Assembly (NCBI RefSeq): GCF_041146395.1
Contig: NW_027182939.1
Location: 328,501 to 392,500, forward strand
Source of the DNA: Eulemur rufifrons
Taxonomy: Eukaryota > Chordata > Mammalia > Primates > Lemuridae
DNA: 64,000 nucleotides
Direction of reading: 5' to 3'
Shown here piece by piece: positions 41,712 through 55,889 of this stretch. The notes beneath the pieces are model-generated. The model made no database searches and was not told the DNA's origin. It was given only the letters and a program-made list of their open reading frames with translations. The translations under genes and the position numbers were made by a program. The number at the start of each line of letters is the position of its first letter. Positions within the stretch are counted from its first letter, which is position 1.

Positions 41712-43589
41712 CCTTCATAAAACACTAACTCCTAACCGCTAACCCTAACACTAACCAAAAACCCTAATCACTAATCCCTAACCCTAACGCTTAACCTTTA
41801 CCTTAACCGTTAACCCGCACCCTAAATCTTAACCCTGACCCTAACCTTAACCTTTAACTCTAAGCCTAACCCTTAACCCTACAGTAAGGAAGACCCTTAA
41901 TGCTAATGGGATCCCTTATCCCTAACCCTAACACTACAGCTAAAAATAACCCTAACCTTTGATCCTTACACCTAACCCCTAACACTTACTTTAACCCCAA
42001 ACCCTAACCCTAATCCTAAGCATTAAACCTAACCCTATCTCTTAACCCTAACGCTAGCCCTTACCCTAACGCCTAGATTTAACCCTAAATCTAACCTACC
42101 GCCTAATCCTAACCTTAAGCCCTAATGCTAACACTAACCCTGAACCCTAAACCTACCCGTAACCCTTAACACTAACCCTATCCGTGAACCTTAACCCTGA
42201 CCCTAACCATTACCCGCACCCAAGCATTTAACCCTGATTCTAACCCTAATCCTTAATGATAAACCTAACACTAAACCCTAACCCTAAGCCCAACACTTAA
42301 CCCTAATCCTATCCCTTAACCCTAACCCTAACCCTAATGCTACCCCCTAAACGTAACCCTAACCGTGACCAGTAAACCTAACCCTAACCTCTAACACAAA
42401 CCATAGCACATAACTCTAACCCTAAAACTAACCCTAACCCTAACCCTAACCCTAAACCCTAACTCTTAACCTTAACCCTAAGCGTTAACTCTCACGCTAA
42501 CCTTTAATCCTAACCCTAATCCTAATCTTCAACCCTAAACCTAACACTTAACCCTAACCCTGTCCCAAACCCTAACCCCTCATCTTAACCCTAACCGTTA
42601 TCCTCAACCCTAAACCAAAGTGTAACCGTTAAACCTAAGAGTAACCTTTAACCCTAACCCTAATCCCTAATCCTAAGCCCTCACCCTAACACTAAACTTC
42701 ATCCTTAACCCTAACCAGAATCCTACCCCTAAATCTAATTCTCAGACTTCTTGCTTTCTTAGAGTTTAGAAAGCCTGCAATCCTCCCATGCCATGCGTGA
42801 AAGGAGGCTCTACCACTGTGTCCTGCATGAAACCCACGGGCCCATACCCAGAGTATGATAGAGTGGGTTCCCGGGTACAATCCCAGCCCCCTAAACTCCC
42901 CCCGCCCGCCTAATGCAGACAGGGCCCGTGCGCTAAGCATAAACAATACCTTTAACAGATAACCCTAACCCTGAACATAACACCCAACCCTGTTCCTATT
43001 TCTCCCCTTAACACGTAAACCTCACCGTGCGCCTAACTTTAACCTCTTATCCTAACGTTAATGCATAACCCATTTCCTGAAAACAACCCCATCCCATAAT
43101 TCTAACCCTATCTCCTAGTCATCACTGTGACACCTAATCCCTAACCCTAATTTTAAACCGCTAACCCTAACCGTAACCCTACCTACAACCCTAACACTGA
43201 CAGTAACCCTTACTTCTAACCCCAAAGCTATGCCTAACAAAAACCCTAACCCTTGACCCTAACCCTTGACCCTAACCCCTAAGCCTTACCCTAACCCTTA
43301 ACCCTAATCCTAATCCTAACCATTAAACCTAACCCTAGTTCTTGAAGCTAACCCTAAACCTTACCCTCACGACTAGACCTAACCCTGACGCTAACCTAAC
43401 ACCTACCCCTAACCAGAACCCCTAAAGCTAACGCTGAACCCTATCCCTAACCCTAGCAGTAAACTTTAACCCTAAACCTAAGCCCAACCCGTAACCCTAA
43501 TCCTATTCTTTTACCCTAAAACTAACCCCTAAACCTAACCCCTATACCTCACCCTAACTCTAAACCCTAATCCTAATTCTAACCATACC
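41712..43589. repeat. Satellite unit 24 (1878 bp)
   Basis: Complete unit, core 42741-42947. Same left-half variant set as unit 23. Carries accgttatcctcaacc near 42595, shared with unit 27. Confidence 0.94.
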
Positions 43590-45445
43590 CCTTCATAAAA
43601 CACTAACTCCTAACCGCTAACCCTAACATTAACCAGAAACCCTAATCACTAATCCCTAACCCTAACGCTTAACCTTTACCCTAACCGTTAACCCTCACCC
43701 TAAATCTTAACACTGACCCTAACCTTAACCTTTAACTCTAAGCCTAACCCTTAACCCTACAGTAAGGAAGACCCTTAATGCTAATGGGATCCCTTATCTC
43801 TAACCCTAACACTACAGCTAAAAATAACCCTAACCTTGGATCCTTAAACCTAACCCCTAACACTTACTTTAACCCCAAACCCTAACCCTAATCCTAAGCA
43901 TTAAACCTAACCCTATCTCTTAACCCTAACGCTAGCCCTTACCCTAACGCCTAGGTCTAACCCTAAATCTAACCTACCGCCTAATCCTAACCTTAAGCCC
44001 TAATGCTAACACTAACCCTGAACCCTAAACTACCCGTAACCCTTAACACTAACCCTATCCGTGAACCTAAACCCTGACCCTAACCATTAACCGCACCCAA
44101 GCATTTAATCCTGACCCTAACCCTAATCCTTAATGCTAACCTTAACACTAAACCCTAACCCTAAGCCCAACACTTAACCCTAATCCTATCCCTTAACCAT
44201 AACCCTAACCCTAATGCTAACCCCTAAACGTGACCCTAACCGTGACCAGTAAACCTAACCCTAACCTCTAACACAAACCATAGCACATAACTCTAACCCT
44301 AAAACTAACCCTAACCCTCACCTTAAACCCTAACTCTTAACCTTAACCCTAAGCGTTAACTCTCACGCTAACCTTTAATCCTAACCCTAATCCTAATCTT
44401 CAACCCTAAACCTAACACTTAAGCCTAACCCTGTACCAAACGCTAACCCCTCATCTTAACCCTAACCGTAAACCTCAACCCTAAACCAAAGTGTAACCGT
44501 TAAACCTAAGAGTAACCTTTAACCCTAACCCTAATCCCTAACCCTAAGCCCTCACCCTAACACTAAACTTCATCCTTAACCCTAACCAGAATCCTAACCC
44601 TAAATCTAATTCTCAGACTTCTTGCTTTCTTAGAGTTTAGAAAGCCTGCAATCATCCCATGCCATGCGTGAAAGGAGGCTCTACCACTGTGTCCTGCATG
44701 AAACCCACGGGCCCATACCCAGAGTATGATAGAGTGGGTTCCCGGGTACAATCCCAGCCCCCTAAACTCCCCCCGCCCGCCTAATGCAGACAGGGCCCGT
44801 GCGCTAAGGATAAACAATACCTTTAACAGATAACCCTAACCCTGAACATAACACCCAACCCTGTTCCTATTTCTCCCCTTAACACGTAAACCTCACTGTG
44901 CGCCTAACTTTAACCTCTTATCCTAACGTTAATGCATAACCCATTTCCTGAGAACAACCCCATCCTAAAATTCTAACCCTATCTCCTAGTCTTCACTGTG
45001 ACCCCTAATCCCTAACCCTAATTCTAAACCGCTAACCCTAACCGTAACCCTACCTACAACCCTAACACTGACAGTAACCCTTACTTCTAACCCCAACGCT
45101 ATGCCTAACAAAAACCCTAACCCTTCACCCTAACCCTAAGCCTTACCCTAACCCTTAACCCTAATCCTAATCCTAACCATTAAACCTAACCCTAGCTCTT
45201 AAAGCTAACCCTAAACCTTACCCTCACGACTAGACCTAGCCCTGACACTAACCTAACACCTAACCCTAACCAGAACCCCTAAAGCTAACCCTGAACCCTA
45301 TCCCTAACCCTAGCAGTAAACTTTAACCCTAAACCTAAGCCCAACCCGTAACCCTAATCCTATCCTTTTACCCTAAAACTAACCCCTAAACCTAACCCCT
45401 ATACCTCACCCTAACTCTAACCCCAATCCTAATTCTAACCGTACC
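43590..45445. repeat. Satellite unit 25 (1856 bp)
   Basis: Complete unit, core 44612-44818. In the core, aaggataaac replaces aagcataaac, destroying the only proper ATG of the minus-strand frame. Missing hexamer steps right of the core (near 45125) shorten the unit. Confidence 0.94.
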
Positions 45446-47322
45446 CCTTCGTAAAACACTAACTCCTAACCGCTAACCCTAACACTAACCAAAAACCCTA
45501 ATCACTAATCCCGAACCCTAACGCTTAACCTTTACCCTGACCGTTAACCCTCACCCTAAATCTTAACACTGACCCTAACCTTCACCTTTAACTCTAAGCC
45601 TAACCCTTAACCCTACAGTAAGGAAGACCCTTTATGCTAATGGGATCCCTTATCCCTAACCCTAACACTACAGCTAAAAATAACCCTAACCTTGGATCCT
45701 TACACCTAACCCCTAACACTTACTTTAACCCCAAATCCTAACCCTAATCCTAAGCATTAAACTTAACCCTATCTCTTAACCCTAACGCTAGCCCTTACCG
45801 TAACGCCTAGATCTAACCCTAAATCTAACCTACTGCCTAATCCTAACCTTAAGCCCTAATGCTAACACTAACCCTGAATCCTAAACCTACCCTTAACCCT
45901 TAACACTAACCCTATCCGTGAACCTTAACCCTGACCCTAACCATTACCCGCACCCAAGCATTTAACCCTGATTCTAACCCTAATCCTTAATGATAAACCT
46001 AACACTAAAACCTAACCCTAAGCCCAACACTTAACCCTAATCCTATCCCTTAACCCTAACCCTAACCCTAATGCTACCCCCTAAACGTAACCCTAACCGT
46101 GACCAGTAAACCTAACCCTAACCTCTAACACAAACCATAGCACATAACTCTAACCCTAAAACTAAACCTAACCCTAACCCTAACCCTAAACCCTAACTCT
46201 TAACCTTAACACTAAGCGTTAACTCTCACGCTAACCTTTAATCCTAACCCTAATCCTAATCTTAAACCCTAAACCTAACACTTAACCCTAACCCTGTACC
46301 AAACCCTAACCCCTCATCTTAACCGTAACCGTAAACCTCAACCCTAAAACAAAGTGTAACCGTTAAACCTAAGAGTAACCTTTAACCCTAACCCTAATCC
46401 CTAACCCTAAGCCCTCACCCTAACACTAAACTTCATCCTTAACCCTAACCATAATCTAACCCTAAATCTAATTCTCAGACTTCTTGCTTTCTTAGAGTTT
46501 AGAAAGCCTGCAATCCTCCCATGCCATGCGTGAAAGGAGGCTCTACCACTGTGTCCTGCATGAAACCCATGGGCCCATACCCAGAGTATGATAGAGTGGG
46601 TTCCCGGGTACAATCCGAGCCCCCTAAACTCCCCCCGCCCGCCTAATGCAGACAGGGCCCGTGCGCTAAGCATAAACAATACCTTTAACAGATAACCCTA
46701 ACCCTGAACATAACACCCAACCCTGTTCCTATTTCTCCCCTTAACACGTAAACCTCACCGTGCGCATAACTTTAACCTCTTATCCTAACGTTAATGCATA
46801 ACCCATTTCCTGAGAACAACCCCTATCCCATAATTCTAACCCTATCTCCCAGTCATCACTGTGACACCTAATCCCTAACCCTAATTCTAAACCGCTAACC
46901 CTAACCGTAACCCTACCTACAACCCTAACGCTGACAGTAACCCTTACTTCTAACCCCAACGCTATGCCTAACAAAAACCCTAACCCTTGACCCTAACCAT
47001 TCACCCTAACCCCTAAGCCTTACCCTAACCCTTAACCCTAATCCTAATCCTAACCATTAAACCTAACCCTAGCTCTTAAAGCTAACCCTAAACCTTACCC
47101 TCACGACTAGACCTAACCCTGACACTAACTTAACACCTAAACCTAACCAGAACCCCTAAAGCTAACCCTGAACCCTATCCCTAACCCTAGCAGTAAACTT
47201 TAACCCTAAACCTAAGCCCAACCCGTAACCCTAATCCTATCCTTTTACCCTAAAACTAACCCCTAAACCTAACCCCTATACCTCACCCTAACTCTAACCC
47301 CAATCCTAATTCTAACCATACC
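45446..47322. repeat. Satellite unit 26 (1877 bp)
   Basis: Complete unit, core 46474-46680. A one-base deletion left of the core (ataatctaacc near 46452) shifts the minus-strand frame at its 3' end. The start landmark is mutated (ccttcgtaaaacac). Confidence 0.93.
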
Positions 47323-49204
47323 CCTTCATAAAACACTAACTCCTAACCGCTAACCCTAACACTAACCAAAAACCCTAATCACTAATCCCTAACCCTAATG
47401 CTTAACCTTTACCCTGACCGTTAACCCTCACCCTAAATCTTAACACTGACCCTAACCTTAACCTTTAACTCTAAGCCTAACCCTTAACCCTACAGTAAGG
47501 AAGACCCTTAATGCTAATGGGATCCCTTATCCCTAACCCTAACACTACAGCAAAAAATAACCCTAACCTTGGATCCTTAAACCTAACCCCTAACACTTAC
47601 TTTAACCCCAAACCCTAACCCTAATCCTAAGCATTAAACCTAACCCTATCTCTTAACCCTAACGCTAGCCCTTACCCTAATGCCTAGATCTAACCCTAAA
47701 TCTAACCTACCGCCTAATCCTAACCTTAAGCCCTAATGCTAACACTAACCCTGAACCCTAAACCTACCCGTAACCCTTAACACTAACCCTATCCGTGAAC
47801 CTTAACCCTGACCCTAACCATTACCGCACCCAAGCATTTAACCCTGATTCTAACCCTAATCCTTAATGATAAACCTAACACTAAAACCTAACCCTAAGCC
47901 CAACACTTAACCCTAATCCTATCCCTTAACCCTAACCCTAACCCTAATGCTACCCCCTAAACGTAACCCTAACCGTGACCAGTAAAACTATCCCTAACCT
48001 CTAACACAAACCATAGCACATAACTCTAACCATAAACTAACCCTAACCCTAACCCTAACCCTAACCCTAAACCCTAACTCTTAACCTTAACCCTAAGCGT
48101 TAACTCTCACGCTAACCTTTAATCCTAACCCTAATCCTAATCTTCAACCCTAAACCTAACACTTAACCCTTACCCTGTACCAAACCCTAACCCCTCATCT
48201 TAACCCTAACCGTTATCCTCAACCCTAAACCAAAGTGTAACCGTTAAACCTAAGAGTAACCTTTAACCCTAACCCTAATCCCTAACCCTAAGCCCTCACC
48301 CTAACACTAAACTTCATCCTTAACCCTAACCAGAATCCTAACCCTAAATCTAATTCTCAGACTTCTTGCTTCCTTAGAGTTTAGAAAGCCTGCAATCCTC
48401 CCATGCCATGCGTGAAAGGAGGCTCTACCACTGTGTCCTGCATGAAACCCATGGGCCCATACCCAGAGTATGATAGAGTGGGTTCCCGGGTACAATCCCA
48501 GCCCCCTAAACTCCCCCCGCCCGCCTAATGCAGACAGGGCCCGTGCGCTAAGCATAAACAATACCTTTAACAGATAACCCTAACCCTGAACATAACACCC
48601 AACCCTGTTCCTATTTCTCCCCTTAACACGTAAACCTCACCGTGCGCCTAACTTTATCCTCTTATCCTAACGTTAATGCATAACCCATTTCCTGAGAACA
48701 ACCCCTATCCCATATTTCTAACCCTATCTCCTAGTCATCACTGTGACACCTAATAACTAATCCTAATTCTAAAGCGCTAACCCTAACCGTAACCCTACCT
48801 ACAACCCTAACACTGACAGTAACCCTTACTTCTAACCCCAAAGCTATGCCTAACAAAAACCCTAACCCTTGACCCTAACCCTTCACCCTAACCCCTAAGC
48901 CTTACCCTAACCCTTAACCCTAATCCTAATCCTAACCATTAAACCTAACCCTAGCTCTTAAAGCTAACCCTAAACCTTATCCTCACGACTAGACCTAACC
49001 CTGACACTAACCTAACACCTAACCCTAACCAGAACCCCTAAAGCTAACCCTGAACCCTATCCCTAACCCCAGCAATAAACTTTAACCCTAAATCTAAGCC
49101 CAACCCGTAACCCTAATCCTATCCTTTTACCCTAAAACTAACCCCTAAACCTAACCCCTATACCTCACCCTAAATCTAACCCTAATCCTAATTCTAACCA
49201 TACC
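47323..49204. repeat. Satellite unit 27 (1882 bp)
   Basis: Complete unit, core 48356-48562. Perfect CCCTAA x5 at 48041-48070, the longest pure run I counted at this site. Shares agcaaaaaataacc (near 47548) with unit 28. Confidence 0.94.
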
Positions 49205-51081
49205 CCTTCATAAAACACTAACTCCTAACCGCTAACACTAACACTAACCAAAAACCCTAATCACTAATCCCTAACCCTAATGCTTAACCTTTACCCTAAC
49301 CGTTAACCCTCACCCTAAATCTTAACACTGACCCTAACCTTAACCTTTAACTCTAAGCCTAACCCTTAATCCTACAGTAAGGAAGACCCTTAATGCTAAT
49401 GGGATCCCTTATCCCTAACCCTAACACTACAGCAAAAAATAACCCTAACCTTGGATCCTTAAACCTAACCCCTAACACTTACTTTAACCCCAAACCCTAA
49501 CCCTAATCCTAAGCATTAAACCTAACCCTATCTCTTAACCCTAACGCTAGCCCTTACCCTAACGCCTAGATCTAACCCTAAATCTAACCTAACGCCTAAT
49601 CCTAACCTTAAGCCCTAATGCTAACACTAACCCTGAACCCTAAACCTACCCGTAACCCTTAACACTAACCCTATCCGTGAACCTTAACCCTGACCCTAAC
49701 CATTACCCGCACCCAAGCATTTAACCCTGATTCTAACCCTAATCCTTAATGATAAACCTAACAATAAACCCTAACCCTAAGCCCAACACTTAACCCTAAT
49801 CCTGTCCCTTAACTCTAACCCTAACCCTAATGCTACCCCCTAAACGTAACCCTAACTGTGACCAGTAAACCTAACCCTAACCTCTAACACAAACCATAGC
49901 ACATAACTCTAACCCTAAAACTAACCCTAACCCTAATCCTAACCCTAAACCCTAACTGTTAACCTTAACCCTAAGCGTTAACTCTCACGCTAACCTTTAA
50001 TCCTAACCCTAATCCTAATCTTCAACCCTAAACCTAACACTTAACCCTAACCCTGTACCAAACCCTAACCCCTCATCTTAACCCTAACCGTAAACCTCAA
50101 CCCTTAACCAAAGTGTAACCGTTAAACCTAAGAGTAACCTTTAACCCTAACCCTAATCCCTAACCCTAAGTCCTCACCCTAACACTAAACTTCATCCTTA
50201 ACCCTAACCAGAATCCTAACCCTAAATCTAATTCTCAGACTTCATGCTTTCTTAGAGTTTAGAAAACCTGCAATCCTCCCATGCCAGGCGTGAAAGGAGG
50301 CTCTACCACTGTGTCCTGCATGAAACCCACGGGCCCATACCCAGAGTATGATAGAGTGGGTTCCCGGGTACAATCCCAGCCCCCTAAACTCCCCCCGCCC
50401 GCCTAATGCAGACAGGGCCCGTGCGCTAAGCATAAACAATACCTTTAACAGATAACCCTAACCCTGAACATAACACCCAACCCTGTTCCTATTTCTCCCC
50501 TTAACACGTAAACCTCACCGTGCGCCTAACCCTAACCTCTTATCCTAACGTTAATGCATAACCCATTTCCTGAGAACAACCCCATCCCATAATTCTAACC
50601 CTATCTCCTAGTCATCACTGTGACACCTAATCCCTAACCCTAATTCTAAACCGCTAACCCTAACCATAACCCTACCTACAACCCTAACACTGACAGTAAC
50701 CCTTACTTCTAACCCCAACGCTATGCCTAACAAAATCCCTAACCCTTGAACCTAACCCTTCACCCTAACCCCTGAGCCTTACCCTAACCCTTAACCCTAA
50801 TCCTAATCCTAACCATTAAACCTAACCCTAGCTCTTAAAGCTAACCCTAAACCTTACCCTCACGACTAGACCTAACCCTGACACTAACCTAACACCTAAC
50901 CCTAACCAGAACCCCTAAAGCTAACCCTGAACCCTATCCCTAACCCCAGCAGTAAACTTTAACCCTAAACCTAAGCCCAACCCGTAACCCTAACCCTATC
51001 ATTTTACCCTAAAACTAACTCCTAAACCTAACCCCTATACCTCACCCTAACTCTAACCCCAATCCTAATTCTAACCATACC
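49205..51081. repeat. Satellite unit 28 (1877 bp)
   Basis: Complete unit, core 50234-50440. cttcatgctttc replaces cttcttgctttc, giving a premature stop in the minus-strand frame. The core shares gaaaacctgc and atgccaggcgtg with unit 21, seven units away. Confidence 0.94.
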
Positions 51082-51796
51082 CCTTCATAAAACACTAACT
51101 CCTAACCGCTAACCCTATCATTAACCAAAAACCCTAATCACTAATCCCTAACCCTAACGCTTAACCTTTACCCTAACCGTTAACCCTCACCCTAAATCTT
51201 AACACTGACCCTAACCTTAACCTTTAACTCTAAGCCTAACCCTTAACCCTACAGTAAGGAAGACCCTTAATGCTAATGGGATCCCTTATCCCTAAGCCTA
51301 ACACTACAGCTAAAAATAACCCTAACCTTGGATCCTTAAACCTAACCCCTAACACCTACTTTAACCCCAAAACCTAACCCTAATCCTAAGCATTAAACCT
51401 AACCCTATCTCTTAACCCTAATGCTAGCCCTTACCCTAACGCCTAGATCTAACCCTAAATCTAACCTACCGCCTAATCCTAACTTTAAGCCCTAAAGCTA
51501 ACACTAACCCTGAACCCTCAACCTACCCGTAACCCTTAACACTAACCCTATCCGTGAACCTTAACCCTGACCCTAACCATTACCCGCACCCAAGCATTTA
51601 ACCCTGACCCTAACCCTAATCCTTAATGCTAACCTTAACACTAAACCCTAACCGTAAGCCCAACACTTAACCCTAATCCTATCCCTTAACCCTAACCCTA
51701 ACCCTAATGCTAACCCCTAAACGTAACCCTAACCGTGACCAGTAAACCTAACGCTAAGCTCTAACACAAAGCATAGCACATAACTCTAACCCTAAA

Positions 51797-51827
<31 letters not shown>

Positions 51828-52953
51828 TCATAACCTTAACCCTAAGCGTTAACTTTCACGCTAACCATTAATCCTAACCCTAATCCTAGTCTTCAACCCT
51901 AAACCTAACACTTAACCCTAACCCTGTACCAAACCCTAACCCCTCATCTTAACCCTAACCATAAACCTCAACCCTAAACCAAAGTGTAACCGTTAAACCT
52001 AAGAGTAACCTTTAACCCTAACCCTAATCCCTAACCCTAAGCCCTCACCCTAACACTAAACTTCATCCTTAACCCTAACCAGAATCCTAACCCTAAATCT
52101 AATTCTCAGACTTCTTGCTTTCTTAGAGTTTAGAAAGCCTGCAATCCTCCCATGCCATGCGTGAAAGGAGGCTCTACCACTGTGTCCTGCATGAAACCCA
52201 CGGGCCCATACCCAGAGTATGATAGAGTGGGTTCCCGGGTAGAATCCCAGCCCCCTAAACTCCCCCCGCCCGCCTAATGCAGACAGGGCCCGTGCGCTAA
52301 GCATAAACAATACCTTTAACAGATAACCCTAACCCTGAACATAACACCCAACCCTGTTCCTATTTCTCCCCTTAACACGTAAACCTCACCGTGCGCATAA
52401 CTTTAACCTCTTATCCTAACGTTAATGCATAACCCATTTCCTGAGAACAACCCCTATCCCATAATTCTAACCCTATCTCCTAGTCATCACTGTGACACCT
52501 AATCCCTACCCCTAATTCTAAACCGCTAACCCTAACCGTAACCCTACCTACAACCCTAACACTGACAGTAACCCTTACTTCTAACCCCAACGCTATGCCT
52601 AACAAAAACCCTAACTCTTGACCCTAACCCTTCACCCTAACCGCTAAGCCTTACCCTAACCCTTAACCCTAATCCTAATCCTAACCATTAAACCTAACCC
52701 TAGCTCTTAAAGCTAACCCTAAACCTTACCCTCACGACTAGACCTAACCCTGACACTAACCTAACACCTAACCCTAACCAGAACCCCTAAAGCTAACCCT
52801 GAACCCTATCCCTAACCTTAGCAGTAAACTTTAACCCTAAACCTAAGCCCAACCCGTAACCCTAATCCTATCCTTTTACCCTAAAACTAACCCCTAAACC
52901 TAACCCCTATACCTCACCCTAACTCTAACCCCAATCCTAATTCTAACCGTACC
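51082..52953. repeat. Satellite unit 29 (1872 bp)
   Basis: Complete unit, core 52105-52311. Left-half variants (atccctaagcctaac, aactttaagccctaaagc, ccctcaacctaccc) are shared with unit 30, a recent adjacent duplication. Confidence 0.94.
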
Positions 52954-53668
52954 CCTTCATAAAACACTAACTCCTAACCGCTAACCCTAACACTAACCAA
53001 AAACCCTAATCACTAATCCCGAACCCTAACGCTTAACCTTTACCCTAACCGTTAACCCTCACCCTAAATCTTAACACTGACCCTAACCTTAACCTTTAAC
53101 TCTAAGCCTAACCCTTAACCCTACAGTAAGGAAGACCCTTAATGCTAATGGGATCCCTTATCCCTAAGCCTAACACTACAGCTAAAAATAACCCTAACCT
53201 TGGATCCTTAAACCTAACCCCTAACACTTACTTTAACCCCAAACCCTAACCCTAATCCTAAGCATTAAACCTAACCCTATCTCTTAACCCTAATGCTAGC
53301 CCTTACCCTAACGCCTAGATCTAACCCTAAATCTAACCTACCGCCTAATCCTAACTTTAAGCCCTAAAGCTAACACTAACCCTGAACCCTCAACCTACCC
53401 GTAACCCTTAACAATAACCCTATCCGTGAACCTTAACCCTGACCCTAACCATTACCCGCACCCAAGCATTTAACCCTGACTCTAACCCTAATCCTTAATG
53501 CTAACCTTAACACTAAACCCTAACCCTAACCCCAACACTTAACCCTAATCCTATCCCTTAACCCTAAACCTAACCCTAATGCTAACCCCTAAACGTAACC
53601 CTAACCGTGACCAGTAAACCTAACCCTAACCTCTAACACAAACCATAGCACATAACTCTAACCCTAAA

Positions 53669-53699
<31 letters not shown>

Positions 53700-54825
53700 T
53701 CATAACCTTAACCCTAAGCGTTAACTCTCACGCTAACCTTTAATCCTAACCCTAATCCTAATCTTCAACCCTAAACCTAACACTTAACCCTAACCCTGTA
53801 CCAAACCCTAACTCCTCATCTTAACCCTAACCGTAAACCTCAACCCTAAACCAAAGTGTAACCGTTAAACCTAAGAGTAACCTTTAACCCTAACCCTATT
53901 CCCTAACACTAAGCCCTCACCCTAACACTAAACTTCATCCTTAACCCTAACCAGAATCCTAACCCTAAATCTAATTCTCAGACTTCTTGCTTTCTTAGAG
54001 TTTAGAAAGCCTGCAATCCTCCCATGCCATGCGTGAAAGGAGGCTCTACCACTGTGTCCTGCATGAAACCCACGGGCCCATACCCAGAGTATGATAGAGT
54101 GGGTTCCCGGGTACAATCCCAGCCCCCTAAACTCCCCCCGCCCGCCTAATGCAGACAGGGCCCGTGCGCTAAGCATAAACAATACCTTTAACAGATAACC
54201 CTAACCCTGAACATAACACCCAACCCTGTTCCTATTTCTCCCCTTAACACGTAAACCTCACCGTGCGCCTAACTTTAACCTCTTATCCTAACGTTAATGC
54301 ATAACCCATTTCCTGAGAACAACCCCTATCCCATAATTCTAACCCTATCTCCTAGTCATCACTGTGACACCTAATCCCTACCCCTAATTCTAAACTGCTA
54401 ACCCTAACCGTAACCCTACCTACAACCCTAACACTGACAGTAACCCTTACTTCTAACCCCAACGCTATGCCTAACAAAAACCCTAACCCTTGACCCTAAC
54501 CCTTCACCCTAACCCCTAAGCCTTACCCTAACCCTTAACCCTAATCCTAATCCTAACCTTTAAACCTAACCCTAGCTCTTAAAGCTAACCCTAAACCTTA
54601 CCCTCACGACTAGACCTAACCCTGACACTAACCTAACACCTAACCCTAACCAGAACCCCTAAAGCTAACCCTGAACCCTATCCCTAACCCCAGCAATAAA
54701 CTTTAACCCTAAACCTAAGCCCAACCCGTAACCCTAATCCTATCCTTTTACCCTAAAACTAACCCCTAAACCGAACCCCTATACCTCACCCTAACTCTAA
54801 CCCTAATCCTAATTCTAACCATACC
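52954..54825. repeat. Satellite unit 30 (1872 bp)
   Basis: Complete unit, core 53977-54183. Shares the unit 29 left-half variants. Last uninterrupted unit before the L1. Confidence 0.94.
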
Positions 54826-55867
54826 CCTTCTTAAAACACTAACTCCTAACCTCTAACCCTAATCACTAATCCCTAACCCTAATGCTTAACTTTTACCCTG
54901 ACCGTTAACCCTCACCCTAAATCTTAACACTGACCCTAACCTTAACCTTTAACTCTAAGCCTAACCCTTAACCCTACAGTAAGGAAGACCCTTAATGCTA
55001 ATGGGATCCCTTATCCCTAAGCCTAACACTGCAGCTAAAAATAACCCTAACCTTGGATCCTTAAACCTAACCCCTAACACTTACTTTAACCCCAAACCCT
55101 AACCCTAATCCTAAGCATTAAACCTAACCCTATCTCTTAACCCTAACGCTAGCCCTTACCCTAACGCCTAGATCTAACCCTAAATCTAACCTACCGCCTA
55201 ATCCTAACCTTAAGCCCTAATGCTAACACTAACCCTGAACCCTAAACCTACCCGTAACCCTTAACACTAACCCTATCCGTGAACCTTAACCCTGACCCTA
55301 ACCATTACCCGCACCCAAGCATTTAACCCTGATTCTAACCCTAATCCTTAATGATAAACCTAACACTAAACCCTAACCCTAAGCCCAACACTTAACCCTA
55401 ATCCTATCCCTTAACTCTAACCCTAACCCGAATGCTACCCCCTAAACGTAACCCTAACCGTGACCAGTAAACCTAACCCTAACCTCTAACACAAACCATA
55501 GCACATAACTCTAACCCTAAAACCAACCCTAACCCTAACCCTAAATCTAACCCTAACCCTAAACCCTAACTCTTAACCTTAACCCTAAGCGTTAACTCTC
55601 AGGCTAACCTTTAATCCTAAACCTAATCCTAATCTTCAACCCTAAACCTAACACTTAACCCTAACCCTGTACCAAACCCTAACCCCTCATCTTAACCCTA
55701 GCCGTAAACCTCAACCCTAAACCAAAGTGTAACCGTTAAACCTAAGAGTAACCTTTAACCCTAACCCTGATCCCTAACCCTAAGCCCTCACCCTAACACT
55801 AAACTTCATCCTTAACCCTAACCATAATCCTAACCCTAAATCTAATTCTCAGACTTCTTGCTTTCTT
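54826..55867. repeat. Satellite unit 31, left part (interrupted by L1)
   Basis: Runs from a mutated landmark (ccttcttaaaacac) into the first bases of the core and stops at the L1 target site. About 17-18 bp are missing near 54850-54865, where the usual aacactaaccaaaaaccct is absent. The perfect telomeric block is expanded and interrupted (near 55535-55562). Confidence 0.94.
55857..55867. repeat. Target-site duplication, left copy
   Basis: cttgctttctt, the normal satellite-core sequence, directly before the poly(T) tract. Identical to 63120-63130. The exact right edge is blurred by the T-run. Confidence 0.9.
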
Positions 55868-55889
55868 TTTTTTTTTTTATTTTTTTTTT
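55868..55889 (-). other. L1 poly(A) tail
   Basis: Twenty-two bases, all T on the + strand except one A at 55879. In L1 sense this is a poly(A) tail containing AATAAA (55876-55881), which may act as the polyadenylation signal or may be chance in the tail. The length and purity are consistent with a fairly recent insertion. Confidence 0.9.

Larger units (their letters stand above)
1..55867. repeat. Degenerate-telomere macrosatellite array, ~1.88-kb unit, left block
   Basis: Thirty whole or nearly whole units and the first part of a 31st run head to tail without inversion. The landmark ccttcataaaacac recurs at 1, 1880, 3758, 5634, 7509, 9373 and so on, giving a period of about 1877 bp. Most of each unit is CCCTAA mixed with single-step variants (such as CACTAA, CCTGAA, CCGTAA, CCTTAA) that recur at the same offset in every unit. 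One ~205-bp island per unit is not telomeric. The array is therefore an amplified copy of one already decayed telomeric tract, not freshly added telomere. It could be subtelomeric or interstitial/pericentromeric heterochromatin; the sequence alone does not decide. Confidence in the array structure is very high. Confidence 0.98.

Noticed and set aside
46780..46974. Minus-strand frame of 64 codons in unit 26
   Set aside because: Translation of degenerate hexamers (alternating V/R/L/G); present because this one copy lost a stop, with no conservation in other units.
1..55867. CRISPR-like regular repeat array
   Set aside because: The repeat is a contiguous ~1.88-kb unit with no short repeat/spacer alternation, in mammalian DNA.
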